From UTCHB3 sp002050155 (GTDB lineage Bacteria; Bacteroidota; Ignavibacteria; Ignavibacteriales; Ignavibacteriaceae), in NCBI GenBank assembly GCA_030584105.1, contig CP129491.1, positions 1,550,001 through 1,614,000 of the forward strand: a DNA stretch of 64,000 nt, read 5' to 3'. A program made the translations under genes and the position numbers. Positions 26,879 to 36,612 of this stretch are shown piece after piece (the first letter of the stretch is position 1; each line of letters begins with the position of its first letter). The notes below the pieces were generated by a model. The model was not told the DNA's origin. It worked only from the letters and a program-made list of their open reading frames with translations, and did not search any database.

Positions 26879-27322
26879 ATGAAATTTATATCTGTCGCAA
26901 TAATACTTCTTGGGCTTCTGTATTCCACAACAGAAGCCCAGGCTTTTTTTTTAGTATCAATTAACGATTTTGTTACCACGGCTACCAACCCGGAAAGTAC
27001 CTTCAAAGAGATAGAAACAGGTATAAAAACAGCCAATCCGGGGAAAATTACAAAATATCTTACAGAAAATTCATATTTATCGTTACCAAATGGTGTAGCC
27101 GGCTATTTTAGCAGCAGTCAATCTTTTTATATTTTAAAAGACTTTTTTAAATCTTTTGTGCCACTCTCCTTCAATTTCAGAAAGAGGGTCAACGCACAGC
27201 AGCCCGTCGCTACGGGTCCGCTCGTTTATGAGTCGAAAGGAAAAAGAGAGAATGCAACCGTTTATGTCGAGCTTTCCTACGAAGGTAACACTTGGAGGAT
27301 AGTACAATTCATGGTAAACTGA
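26879..27322 (+). CDS. DUF4783-family exported protein
   Basis: It has 147 residues with signal peptide MKFISVAIILLGLLYSTTEAQA. A small NTF2-like alpha/beta domain follows (FKEIETGIKTANPGKI, YFSSSQSFYILKDFF, NTWRIVQFMVN) as in the DUF4783 proteins of Bacteroidota; function unknown. The 3' end overlaps the start of the large kinase gene by 31 bp, which suggests translational coupling and perhaps a functional link with that sensor. Confidence 0.8.
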   Translation: MKFISVAIILLGLLYSTTEAQAFFLVSINDFVTTATNPESTFKEIETGIKTANPGKITKYLTENSYLSLPNGVAGYFSSSQSFYILKDFFKSFVPLSFNFRKRVNAQQPVATGPLVYESKGKRENATVYVELSYEGNTWRIVQFMVN

Positions 27323-30300
27323 GGTTTACCGCCCCACTGAAAATTTTCGTTAAAAACCGGAAATTTCTTTTCCTGCTTTTTTCCGCTGTTTTATTCTTTT
27401 TCCTCTTATTCCTCGATTATCCGGGCCCAACCGGTCAAAAAAGAAGTGCCGCTGAGTATTCATCCCTGCTGAATGAAAAAATAACACATACCATTTCGAC
27501 ACTTAAAACTGAGGGATTGGATATTGTTGAAAAAATAAAAAAGCATGGTATCAGTTACCTTAGTAGTGAAGATTTACCCTATGAAACCAATTTCACGGTC
27601 TTTAACGAAAAAGGGGGGTTCATCGCCGGCTCAGGGGCACTGGTTTCACCACCGGACTGGATTAAACAAAAAATCCTGCACACAGAAACTTTCATCTACT
27701 CAAACGCAGTTGCCTCATATCTTGCGGTTGTTCTGCCTGCAGTTTTTAAACGGGAAAAATATTTCATCATTGCTTCTGCCCGTCTTGAAAGATATTATGC
27801 TTTAAAAAACAATTATGACGATAAATCTACTCTCTTTTCAGAAATTGAAACTGAATATGGGGTTCTTTTTTCGCTTGCCTCAAAGAACACTGACAAAGAT
27901 TCAGTTCAGCTGAACGACGAAAGCGGGAAAAAAATTGCAACTTCAAGCGTATTAAAAGATGAGGGAAATGCCGTTACCGGCGAAGTTTTCAGAATGATTT
28001 TGCGTGCTGTTATTTTTATCGCGGCAATTTTCTTGTTATTTGTTTCTATACATTTAACTCTGAAAGACTGGCTGCGCATAGGTGGACAGGAACGCAAAGG
28101 TGCAATTCCGGTTTATTTATTCGTTTTGTTCTCGTTCGCCGTTTTATTCCGGTTTTTGTTATTGTACATAGAACCGGCGCAGTTTCTTTCGTTAACAAAG
28201 TTTGATGACCCTTCTAATTTTTCATCTATTTTTGGCGGCGGAATTGCTAAATCGCCGATTAATTTTCTTCTTACTGCATTTATCGGCGCACTTTTTTCTT
28301 TTTATTTGCTGCTAATCAGGATAAAACGAAAACTTAAGCCTGCTTCCGGCAGAGTATCTGCTTTCATTCAATATGCTGTTTTCGCAGTTCTTTCGGTACC
28401 GGCTGTTCGTGTTTTAGCAGCCGTGGACAGAAGTGTAGTTTACGACAGTTCACTTCGTTATTTCTTTGGTGACTCCATCCTGCCGGGTAAAGAAATCATC
28501 ATAATGAATGTAGCCATTATCATGGCTGCTTTCACCTTTTTAGTACCTGCAATTCTAATTTTGGAAGTGAGTGTAAAGCGGAGTATCGAGTTTGTATTTG
28601 GTTCTCTTTCCCACTCGCAGTTTTCATATCAAAAAATATTTTCAACGGGCGCATTACTGGCTGCTATGCCGGTCTTCATCTATTTCTTCATTAAAGAGCC
28701 CGATCTTTTTTCCACACTTCCTTTAGTAATAATAGTTTTCGTTTTGTTGGCGGCTGTTTGGTTTATAGACAGAGCAAACACAACCCTTGCATCTTCTTTC
28801 TTGGTAATTGCCTTTATTGCGTCGGTTGTTTCAATTGTTCTGCTTAGTAAATTCAACGAAGAACTGGAAAAAAATTCGCTTAAAAAAATTGCGATGGAAA
28901 TCAACCGCCCAACTGACACATTCCTCCGGTTTTTGGTTCAACAGTCACTTTCAGTATTTATTAACCAGAATATTTCGCCGGCGGAAAATAAAATGGCAAC
29001 CGACGGGCTGGCTTTCAGGGTCTGGTCTGCAAGTATTCTTAATGGCGAAGTGTATCCCTTTAAAATTTCTGTTTATCAGGGAAAAGAACTTAAAGACCGC
29101 TTTTCTCCTTTCGGGATATCTATTCTCTCCGGGTTTGATGACAGCCCCGACACTTCACTGAACGACCTTAAAATTCACGAAAAATCAGTTCACAACGGAA
29201 AGATTATTTCCGGAACGGCTCCATTTGCCGAAAGTGAAAAAGGGAGGTTTTTTGCCGTTGTTACTCTGCTTAAACGAAACTTTCAGGTGCCCGGGGCGGG
29301 GATACCTGAGTTTATAAAACCAGAAACTAACCCCGTTAATGATGTAATCGATTTGCGGCGTATTTCAATTTTTAAATTTGCTGCAGACAGCCTTGAAGGA
29401 AGCTACGGTGAACTTCAATTGCCGGAATCTACACTGAATTTTATTAATAAAGCTGTGTCAAATGGTGCCGTTGAAACTCTGGAAAGAACAGTGATTCAGG
29501 GAGAGGAGGTTACACTATACTATTATGCGCCACCGGGTACTGAAAAAAGAAATCTGACCGTTCTTGTGCTGAAAGATAAAGACCCCGCCCGAATTTTGTT
29601 TAACTTCTTTAAACTCTTTGTATTACACTCTATTTTTATAATTCTTCTCTTTCTGGTTATAACTTTTACAAGTGCGGCTAAACTGAAACCCCTGCTATTC
29701 CGCTTTCAAACACAGTTGATACTAAGTTTTTTGATTATCTCGACTATACCAATTGTTGCGCTTGCGGTCTTTAACAGGGGTAATCAGGCTTCAATAGAAG
29801 AAAAGAACAGGCACATGTCGCTTAAAACAAGAATCGACCGTGTTTATGAAATTTTGGAAGATTCATCTTTCGGAATGCAGCAGGGGGTCTCCTCAGGTAT
29901 CCCATTTTCGCTCTATATTAATGGGGTTTTAGTTATGTCTTCCCCGACAGAAACGAAAACTGTCTTTATTCCCAAGGTACTTCTGATTCCAAACAGTGAA
30001 AACCACGCCATCCCGATTGCCGATAACTTCATGCAACAAAGGTTTGATAACTACGATTACTACACCCTCTCGCGCTCGTGGGTTAGAGGGAAAGATGTCC
30101 GGACAATACTCGTTAACGATATCTCAGGAGAGAGCGAGCGCTCTGCTCTCAGGCTTGAGTTTGATGTTTTTCTTTTCGGAGTTTACTCTTTCGCTGTTAT
30201 TCTTACTCTCATTCTGGCAACTGTTATCGCCGGCAGAATTTCATCCCCTATTTTAAAACTTACCCGGGCTGCTAACTCGGTGGCTATGGGTAATCTTGAC

Positions 30301-31071
30301 TATGAAATTAAAAGCAAAGGGAAAGGAAAAGGGGAAATTGGCGACCTGATTCGAGGGTTCAAATTTATGCTCGAAGAAATTAAGAAAAATCAGGATGAGA
30401 TCGCTCTTCTCGAGCGGGATGCCGCCTGGAAAGAAATGGCGAAACAGGTGGCTCACGAAGTTAAAAATCCGCTTACTCCCATGAAACTGAGTGTGCAGCA
30501 CCTGCTTTCAGCGGCGAAAGACAATAATACTCTGGACCCGCTTACCGAAAAAGTGCTTAACTCGCTCCTTAAGCAGATTGAAATTTTGAACCAAACCGCT
30601 TCTGAGTTTTCGAAATCTGCCAAAATGCCCGGTTTCGAAACGGTTAAAATTAATGCTTTGGAACTGACAAAGGAAGTTGCAAACTTATACACCGGCTCGC
30701 CTTTGACGATAAAATTAACCGCTCCCGAGAAAGAGCCTTTTATTCCCGGGGACGAATCTTACTTCAAAAGGGCTATGATCAACATGATTCGTAACTCGCT
30801 GCAAGCGGGCGCAGACAAAGTGGATATTACCGTTTCTGAATTTAACAACTTTTGGGTTTTTGAAATTTCCGATAACGGCAGTGGGATTCCTCCGGAACTA
30901 AGAGATAAAATTTTTGAAATCAACTTTACAACTAAACAGACCGGTACAGGGCTGGGCTTGAAACTTACTAAAAGGTTCGTTGAATCTGTTGGCGGCTCTA
31001 TTGAATTAACAGACCAAAAAGTTGGAACGGCTTTCAGATTGAAGTTCCCCGCCTTTAAGGAAGAAACTTGA
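27292..31071 (+). CDS. Large NtrY-like membrane sensor histidine kinase
   Basis: It has 1,259 residues. The N-terminal 20 kDa has one TM (about 24-42) and an extracytoplasmic region. A block of about eight TM helices follows (about 230-520), then a second extracytoplasmic domain, a TM near 785, another sensor domain and a TM near 970. A HAMP domain (SSPILKLTRAANSVAMGNLDYEI) leads to HisKA with AHEVKNPLTPMKLSVQHL (acceptor His in AHEV) and HATPase (NMIRNSLQAG, DNGSGIPPE, TGLGLKLTKRFVES). The NPLTPMKLSVQHL box is typical of NtrY. No response regulator is adjacent. The start is TTG at 27292, forced by a stop at 27286-27288, with AAGG upstream; it overlaps the DUF4783 gene. Confidence 0.85.
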   Translation: MEDSTIHGKLRFTAPLKIFVKNRKFLFLLFSAVLFFFLLFLDYPGPTGQKRSAAEYSSLLNEKITHTISTLKTEGLDIVEKIKKHGISYLSSEDLPYETNFTVFNEKGGFIAGSGALVSPPDWIKQKILHTETFIYSNAVASYLAVVLPAVFKREKYFIIASARLERYYALKNNYDDKSTLFSEIETEYGVLFSLASKNTDKDSVQLNDESGKKIATSSVLKDEGNAVTGEVFRMILRAVIFIAAIFLLFVSIHLTLKDWLRIGGQERKGAIPVYLFVLFSFAVLFRFLLLYIEPAQFLSLTKFDDPSNFSSIFGGGIAKSPINFLLTAFIGALFSFYLLLIRIKRKLKPASGRVSAFIQYAVFAVLSVPAVRVLAAVDRSVVYDSSLRYFFGDSILPGKEIIIMNVAIIMAAFTFLVPAILILEVSVKRSIEFVFGSLSHSQFSYQKIFSTGALLAAMPVFIYFFIKEPDLFSTLPLVIIVFVLLAAVWFIDRANTTLASSFLVIAFIASVVSIVLLSKFNEELEKNSLKKIAMEINRPTDTFLRFLVQQSLSVFINQNISPAENKMATDGLAFRVWSASILNGEVYPFKISVYQGKELKDRFSPFGISILSGFDDSPDTSLNDLKIHEKSVHNGKIISGTAPFAESEKGRFFAVVTLLKRNFQVPGAGIPEFIKPETNPVNDVIDLRRISIFKFAADSLEGSYGELQLPESTLNFINKAVSNGAVETLERTVIQGEEVTLYYYAPPGTEKRNLTVLVLKDKDPARILFNFFKLFVLHSIFIILLFLVITFTSAAKLKPLLFRFQTQLILSFLIISTIPIVALAVFNRGNQASIEEKNRHMSLKTRIDRVYEILEDSSFGMQQGVSSGIPFSLYINGVLVMSSPTETKTVFIPKVLLIPNSENHAIPIADNFMQQRFDNYDYYTLSRSWVRGKDVRTILVNDISGESERSALRLEFDVFLFGVYSFAVILTLILATVIAGRISSPILKLTRAANSVAMGNLDYEIKSKGKGKGEIGDLIRGFKFMLEEIKKNQDEIALLERDAAWKEMAKQVAHEVKNPLTPMKLSVQHLLSAAKDNNTLDPLTEKVLNSLLKQIEILNQTASEFSKSAKMPGFETVKINALELTKEVANLYTGSPLTIKLTAPEKEPFIPGDESYFKRAMINMIRNSLQAGADKVDITVSEFNNFWVFEISDNGSGIPPELRDKIFEINFTTKQTGTGLGLKLTKRFVESVGGSIELTDQKVGTAFRLKFPAFKEET

Positions 31072-31089
31072 TGAGAGTGTTAATTAAAA

Positions 31090-31200
31090 GGGAAATTATT
31101 GTGCCAAATAAATTATGCGAATGGGTAAAATTTTACTCTAAAAGCCGGAAATTAACGGGTAAATTAATCTGTAGATGAAGAAAGTTAGTGGGTGAATTAG
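31090..31200 (+). repeat. ~33-bp tandem repeat upstream of addA
   Basis: The motif GGGTAAATTA and variants recurs with steps of 33-34 bp (31123, 31157, 31190), with a weaker copy at 31090. The last unit runs into the addA start region. The repeat is imperfect. Confidence 0.6.
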
Positions 31201-31201
31201 A

Positions 31202-34200
31202 ATGTCAAAATTAACAAATAAACAAGCAGAAGCAACCGATTTATCAAATCATATTTTGGTTACTGCAAACGCCGGTTCCGGCAAAACAAAGGTTCTTTCA
31301 GAAAGATACATCAACGCTCTGTTAGAAGCCAATATTCAGGTAAACGAAATTGCAGCGATTACTTTTACCGAAAAAGCCGCTTCTGAACTTTATGCCAAAA
31401 TTCGAAAGGAATTAGAGGCCAAATATGAGGAGTTCAGTCAGAAAAACGATAAAAAGAAGAAAGAAAAAATCGACGGGTTAATTAAAGACCTGCTTAATTC
31501 TAACATCTCGACAATTCATTCCTTTTGTTTGGGAATACTCAAAGAGTTCCCCATAGAAGCCGGAATTGACCCCTCTGTTAATATGATTACCCCGGTTGAA
31601 GCGACGCAATTGGTTGTGGAGGTAATAAACGAAATGATTGCCGATGCTTTTAGAAACAAAAACTCCGGCACAAATTCACGAAGCGAACTAAATAATCCGG
31701 AGGATACCGGTGGAAATGACTCCAATGAGCCAAACGACACAGACAGTAAAACCGACTCTAAAGAGATAAACGACACAAACAGTAAGAACGACTCTGAACA
31801 GACAAACGACACAGCAGAAAAAGAAATTAAAAAACTGATTCGGCTTTTTCAGTCGGTTGATACTTTTAAGAGTAATATGATAACCTTAGTTAACGAGAGA
31901 AAAAAACTCCGCTCTTACAGGAAATCAATCGGCAACAACGAAACCGAAGAGGGCATCTATCAGGCTACTTTGCAAATTGTTGAGATATTTCTCCGGACTC
32001 TTTTTCCAAAATTGGAGGAGAATGTTGAGCTGCTTCAGGAAGTTAACAGTGAAATACTTCATCTAAGCAGCGGCGAATCAATTGCAGAGGAAGCCTCTAA
32101 TTTATTCATGGAGTACTTCGCAACTGATTCTATTGTTGCAAAATTTGAGTCGCTCTCTGAAATATTATCAATAATTACAGGATCAGATAAATCCATTAGA
32201 AAAAGGGGCTATTTATCCCAAAAAATTGCAGCAGAAATTGAGCAGAAAAAAATTATTGCTTTCCGTCAAATTCATGAATCACTTATTGAAGTTTTTAACC
32301 AACCGGCTTCCAAAGCTGAGCAACCGGAAACCGTAAATCAAGAAGCCGAACCCATTTATGGTCACGAAACTGAAAGGTTACTCCGAAAATACGCAGAATA
32401 CACTTCATTAATTCTCAAGTACTACGATAAAATAATTGACGGTTATAAACTAAAGAAAGACGCCGCCGGTGTAATCGATTATGAAGATATGTTGCTGCTC
32501 GCTTCAAAAATTTTAGAGACTGAAAGTGTGAAAAAAGCGCTTAGCAACAAATTTAAATACATTATGATCGATGAGTACCAGGATACAAACGATTTGCAGT
32601 ATGAAATCTTCATCCCGTTACTGGAAGATTTTTCGAAGGGGAACTTATATGTTGTCGGCGATAAAAAACAGAGCATTTACGGCTTCAGAGACGCTGACCT
32701 GAATGTATTCGATAAAACACTTGACACAATAGAGCGTGCCAACGGCAAACAGGTGGTTCTGGGGCACACTTTCCGCCTTACCAAAGAACTTACTGCGTTT
32801 GTAAACAGCGTTTTCCCCTCGGTTTTCAGGTCAAAAAACGCATTGATTGACGGCAGTGATGAGGATTTTGAAAAAAAACGGAAACTAATTAATGCGGTGG
32901 ATTATGAACAAACACACTTTTTTAACATAAATAAACCGTTGAAAGAGAGCGAAATTGGGTTAATCATTAATCGGGATGAAAATAAGCAAAATACGGTAGA
33001 TGTTCGTCTTGAAGAAGAGGCACTGCTTTTGGCAAACCATCTTAAACTGCACAAAAATGAACCGGCGCAAAAAGTTAAAAGCGACTCTAAAACCTCAGCT
33101 AAAAAACCGACAATTGCTATTCTGACACGAAAGAGAAATAATTTTAAATTTTTGGAAGCTGCACTTGCAAACGAGGGTGTTCCCTATGAATTAGTTGGCG
33201 GCAAAGAGTTTTTTCAGCAGTTAGTGGTTCAGGATATTTCCTTGATTTTCAACTTTATAACTGACCCCGGTGATAACCTCAACTTATACGCATTGTTGCG
33301 CTCCCCTTTCTTTTCCCTTTCGGATGTAGATCTGTTAAGGATTGCCAATCAGGAAGAAGATTCAGCGTTCGAAAAACTGAAAACAGCAGTTTCTCCCAAC
33401 TCTTATGACCCGGTTAATGAAAGGACCAAAAAGGCACTGGAAGTGTTGCAGAAACTTTTAAGGCTTGCCAATGAAGCACGACCGCACAAAATTATTGAAT
33501 TTATGATTTCGGAAACACCATATCTTGCCATTATGACGAAAGTGCCCGGCGGCAAACAAAACTTGGCTAACATTAAGAAATTGATTAATAAATCGGTCGA
33601 GTTCGATGGTAGAAACTTTAACTCGCTGCATGATTATGCTGCTGAGTTGAAAGATTTAATTTTAACCGAAGATTCCGAAAGCCAGGCACCTCTTTCCGAA
33701 GATTCCGATACCGTTAAAATTATGACCATTCACCAGGCAAAGGGTTTGGAGTTCACCACAGTTTATCTTTTTGCTGCTACCGAAAGTGCCGTTTCAACCG
33801 GAATCCAAAGCCATAACTCACTTACCGTAAATAAAGACCTTGGTTTGGTTTTTAAAGTTTCGGAAACTGAAGATATTTTCTACCAAAACAAAACTCATTT
33901 ACATCATAAGGTTGCCTCATTCTTCAAGAATCAAGTGGAAAAAGAGGAGGCGAAAAGAGTGTTCTATGTTGCCGTAACAAGAGCTGAAAACAATCTTTTT
34001 ATTACCGGGTCTTCCTCAAGAGTACGGGAAAACGAACCCGGAATCGGAATAATTGAACCAAAATCGTATATGGAAATGCTTCTGAAAGGGTTAGGGCTTG
34101 TAGCCTTGCCGGGTGAAAATTTAACAATAAAAGCGCCGCCGTTAAGTGTAAGCGAGTTTAATGATTCCGGTGAAATTACGGAAACCACTGAAAATGAGAT

Positions 34201-35284
34201 TGAATTTACAGTAAAAATTATTGACTCGGTTATCCCCGCCGAACCTGACGAAACAACGGCAATGGGGGCAACAATAAACACCCTTAAACCCAATTACACA
34301 TTTGCTGCCAATCGAATTGAAAAAAAATATGCGGGCGAAATTATTTCAGCAACCAAATATCTCACTTTCGAGGAAGACCCATACCAATACTACCTTAAAT
34401 ATATCTCCGGCTTATCGGGAATTCCCGAATTTGAAGAACTGCTTATAAAACCGGATGATGATTCATTCGAATCCGATGATAAAAGTGATTTTCATGGTAC
34501 CCAAACCATCGCAACTGATGGTGAAAGAAATGGTGCGGATAACCAAACCAATGTAATAGATAGTGAAAGAAGTGGTGCGGATACACAAACCCACGCAATA
34601 GATAGAGAAGATGACCCAACCGAAGATACTAAACTTGTTTTGAACGAAGGTGAACAGTTTCCGAAAAAATTCCCCGTTTTAGCCTCTGTTATCGGTTCTG
34701 TTGTGCACGAATATTTAAAACTGGCTAAAAACAGAGAGTACAGCAAGGGTTTAGTGCAACAGATTATCGATGAGATGGTAATGGAGCATGCCGAACTGAG
34801 TGAAAAAAGAGAGAAAATTGAGAAAGAGGTAAAAAACAAACTTTCCGGCTTCCTTAATTCGGAAGTTGCAACTGAGATTTTCAACTCCACTTCCTACAGA
34901 AATGAAGAGGAAATTTTTATCAGTTATCGGGATTTCTACCTTATGGGGGTAATCGATAAATTAGTCTTTCACGAGGATAAAATTATAATTATTGATTACA
35001 AAACTGATAAAAACCCAAATCAGGAGACACGAAAAAGATACCGGAAGCAACTCTATTATTACGCTTTTTTGTGCAGCCTTTTATATAAAAAAATTAACAC
35101 TTTCGAGTTACGGTTACTATTTTTGGTAAACCCTGAATCGGAAAAATCCGTAACTTTAGAACGCGGCGGTGAAGAATTAATTTCCGTAGGCAAAACTCTG
35201 GATTCTTTCATCGAAGCGCTTAGAAGTTCTTTTGCCTCAGGCAGTTTTAGGAAAAAAAGTAAAACTGTTGACGAAGATAGTTGA
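31202..35284 (+). CDS. addA: AddA-type UvrD-like helicase with PD-(D/E)XK nuclease domain
   Basis: It has 1,360 residues. This is an ATP-dependent DNA helicase-nuclease for double-strand break repair, the AddA subunit of AddAB. Helicase motifs: Ia region preceded by motif I TANAGSGKTKVL (residues 21-32), AITFTEKAASEL, motif II IDEYQDTND, motif III VVGDKKQSIYGFRDAD, TFRLT, motif V VKIMTIHQAKGLEF and motif VI YVAVTRAENNLFI. The C-terminal nuclease has GSVVHEYL, GVIDKLVF, IIIDYKTDK and a late YRKQLYYYAF, matching the RecB-family nuclease GxxxH...D...DYKT...Q. Two low-complexity inserts arise from in-frame tandem repeats (near 31732 and 34523). No addB lies in the window; a partner must be elsewhere or absent. 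Confidence 0.92.
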   Translation: MSKLTNKQAEATDLSNHILVTANAGSGKTKVLSERYINALLEANIQVNEIAAITFTEKAASELYAKIRKELEAKYEEFSQKNDKKKKEKIDGLIKDLLNSNISTIHSFCLGILKEFPIEAGIDPSVNMITPVEATQLVVEVINEMIADAFRNKNSGTNSRSELNNPEDTGGNDSNEPNDTDSKTDSKEINDTNSKNDSEQTNDTAEKEIKKLIRLFQSVDTFKSNMITLVNERKKLRSYRKSIGNNETEEGIYQATLQIVEIFLRTLFPKLEENVELLQEVNSEILHLSSGESIAEEASNLFMEYFATDSIVAKFESLSEILSIITGSDKSIRKRGYLSQKIAAEIEQKKIIAFRQIHESLIEVFNQPASKAEQPETVNQEAEPIYGHETERLLRKYAEYTSLILKYYDKIIDGYKLKKDAAGVIDYEDMLLLASKILETESVKKALSNKFKYIMIDEYQDTNDLQYEIFIPLLEDFSKGNLYVVGDKKQSIYGFRDADLNVFDKTLDTIERANGKQVVLGHTFRLTKELTAFVNSVFPSVFRSKNALIDGSDEDFEKKRKLINAVDYEQTHFFNINKPLKESEIGLIINRDENKQNTVDVRLEEEALLLANHLKLHKNEPAQKVKSDSKTSAKKPTIAILTRKRNNFKFLEAALANEGVPYELVGGKEFFQQLVVQDISLIFNFITDPGDNLNLYALLRSPFFSLSDVDLLRIANQEEDSAFEKLKTAVSPNSYDPVNERTKKALEVLQKLLRLANEARPHKIIEFMISETPYLAIMTKVPGGKQNLANIKKLINKSVEFDGRNFNSLHDYAAELKDLILTEDSESQAPLSEDSDTVKIMTIHQAKGLEFTTVYLFAATESAVSTGIQSHNSLTVNKDLGLVFKVSETEDIFYQNKTHLHHKVASFFKNQVEKEEAKRVFYVAVTRAENNLFITGSSSRVRENEPGIGIIEPKSYMEMLLKGLGLVALPGENLTIKAPPLSVSEFNDSGEITETTENEIEFTVKIIDSVIPAEPDETTAMGATINTLKPNYTFAANRIEKKYAGEIISATKYLTFEEDPYQYYLKYISGLSGIPEFEELLIKPDDDSFESDDKSDFHGTQTIATDGERNGADNQTNVIDSERSGADTQTHAIDREDDPTEDTKLVLNEGEQFPKKFPVLASVIGSVVHEYLKLAKNREYSKGLVQQIIDEMVMEHAELSEKREKIEKEVKNKLSGFLNSEVATEIFNSTSYRNEEEIFISYRDFYLMGVIDKLVFHEDKIIIIDYKTDKNPNQETRKRYRKQLYYYAFLCSLLYKKINTFELRLLFLVNPESEKSVTLERGGEELISVGKTLDSFIEALRSSFASGSFRKKSKTVDEDS
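31732..31811 (+). repeat. 36-bp in-frame repeat inside addA
   Basis: AAACGACAC starts at 31732, 31768 and 31804, 36 bp apart, encoding Asn-Asp-Thr/Asp-Ser-Lys-rich 12-residue repeats between helicase motifs Ia and II. It encodes an acidic, disordered linker. Confidence 0.8.
34523..34606 (+). repeat. 42-bp in-frame repeat inside addA
   Basis: GAAAGAA.TGGTGCGGATA starts at 34523 and 34565. It encodes a 14-residue repeat of the type ERNGADNQTNVIDS / ERSGADTQTHAIDR just before the nuclease domain; a third partial unit precedes it. Confidence 0.8.
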
Positions 35285-35481
35285 CCGGGGGGCATTCTTC
35301 CGGTTTACCCCGGAGAAATTTTTATAAAACAACAAAACTGCCGGCGAAAATATTTAACCGTGCGCATTTTAGTGCCGGTTTAGCCGGTGATATTTTATTA
35401 AAACGAAATACTGTTCAACAGAAACCAACAACCATTTATTACACATAGGAAATTGATTATCCGAATAATTGATATTAATTT

Positions 35482-36597
35482 ATGAAACACCTGTTAATTA
35501 AACCGATCACAGTACTCCCGTTGATTTTATCCGTCGGTTTCATTTTTTGGGGCTGCACAATCACGCTCGAACAGCAGGGTAACCAAAACGGTGCTGCGAA
35601 CAATACAATCGAAATCACCAAGAAAGCGAATTATTCCCTGTATGAAACTCCGCCCGATTTTCAGGATGATTCACTGTTTAACTCAGTGATTTCTTCTTAC
35701 TCCGGTGTATTCAAAGGTAAAACTTTTTTTCTTGACCCCGGGCACGGCGGAACCGACAGAAACAGCAAAAGCCCAAATGGATTAGTTACCGAGGCGGATA
35801 TAAACCTAAGGGTTGCTTTGTACCTGCGGGATATGCTGAGAGCCGCCGGCGCTAATGTATTAATGTCAAGAGAAACCGACGCCACTGTTGAACTTAAAAA
35901 ACGACCCGAAATGGCTAACAAATCAAACGCCGGGTTTTTCATCTCTATTCATCATAATGCACCCGGAAAGCCAACCGACCGGTTTTCTAACTACACTTCA
36001 ACTTACTATCATGCTACTGAAGCTGACTATGAACACCACCCTTCTAACCGGGACATGGCTAAGTATGTGAACCGCGAACTTGCTTTCAACATCGGGCGAC
36101 CCGCCGGGCTGGCATCTTTTGACGGAACAATCTCCGATTATCTGATATACCCCGGTGATGGATTCGCGGTGCTCAGGCTTATTAACATACCCGCTATTCT
36201 CGTGGAATGCTCATTTTTCACCAACCTGAATGAAGAAATCAGGCTTGCCGATTCGCTCTATAATAAACTTGAAGCATACGGTATTTTTAAAGGTTTAGGG
36301 AAATATTTCAAAGCCCCGATACCAACACTTCAACTTACAAAAAAAGAAATTACTAAAGGAAAAGTTACCGCCGTTATTAATGTTTCCTCGAAACAACCGA
36401 TCGAAAAGTATAATATTAAAGTGTTTGCTAATAAAACTCCACTTCCTGCGGATAAAATTGAGTTTGACAAAAATATTCTTACCATCGATCTTGGCGATGC
36501 CTACAAAAGAGAGACGGAAGTTAAAGTTATAGTAACCAACAACAGCGGCTTGAGCAACTTGCCGTTTATTTTTTACATTATTCCTGAAGCTAACTAA
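35482..36597 (+). CDS. N-acetylmuramoyl-L-alanine amidase, lipoprotein (Amidase_3)
   Basis: It has 371 residues. It cleaves the amide bond between MurNAc and L-Ala in peptidoglycan. The lipoprotein signal ends in FIFWGC (Cys near 25). The amidase domain (about 75-270) has the zinc ligands in LDPGHGGTDR, the Glu in TEADINLRVA, His in ISIHHNA, and the catalytic Glu in AILVECSFFTN. A C-terminal Ig-like domain (280-371) follows. It is anchored in a membrane, facing the periplasm. It lies 15 bp ahead of the SpmA-SpmB fusion gene and probably forms an operon with it. A second amidase (50418-52616) differs by carrying a sorting domain. Confidence 0.92.
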   Translation: MKHLLIKPITVLPLILSVGFIFWGCTITLEQQGNQNGAANNTIEITKKANYSLYETPPDFQDDSLFNSVISSYSGVFKGKTFFLDPGHGGTDRNSKSPNGLVTEADINLRVALYLRDMLRAAGANVLMSRETDATVELKKRPEMANKSNAGFFISIHHNAPGKPTDRFSNYTSTYYHATEADYEHHPSNRDMAKYVNRELAFNIGRPAGLASFDGTISDYLIYPGDGFAVLRLINIPAILVECSFFTNLNEEIRLADSLYNKLEAYGIFKGLGKYFKAPIPTLQLTKKEITKGKVTAVINVSSKQPIEKYNIKVFANKTPLPADKIEFDKNILTIDLGDAYKRETEVKVIVTNNSGLSNLPFIFYIIPEAN

Positions 36598-36612
36598 AAC
36601 CGGAGATATTGG

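Noticed and set aside
31202..35284. Part of a phage-defence island
   Set aside because: An AddA-type enzyme alone is housekeeping repair; no restriction, toxin or other defence genes surround it.
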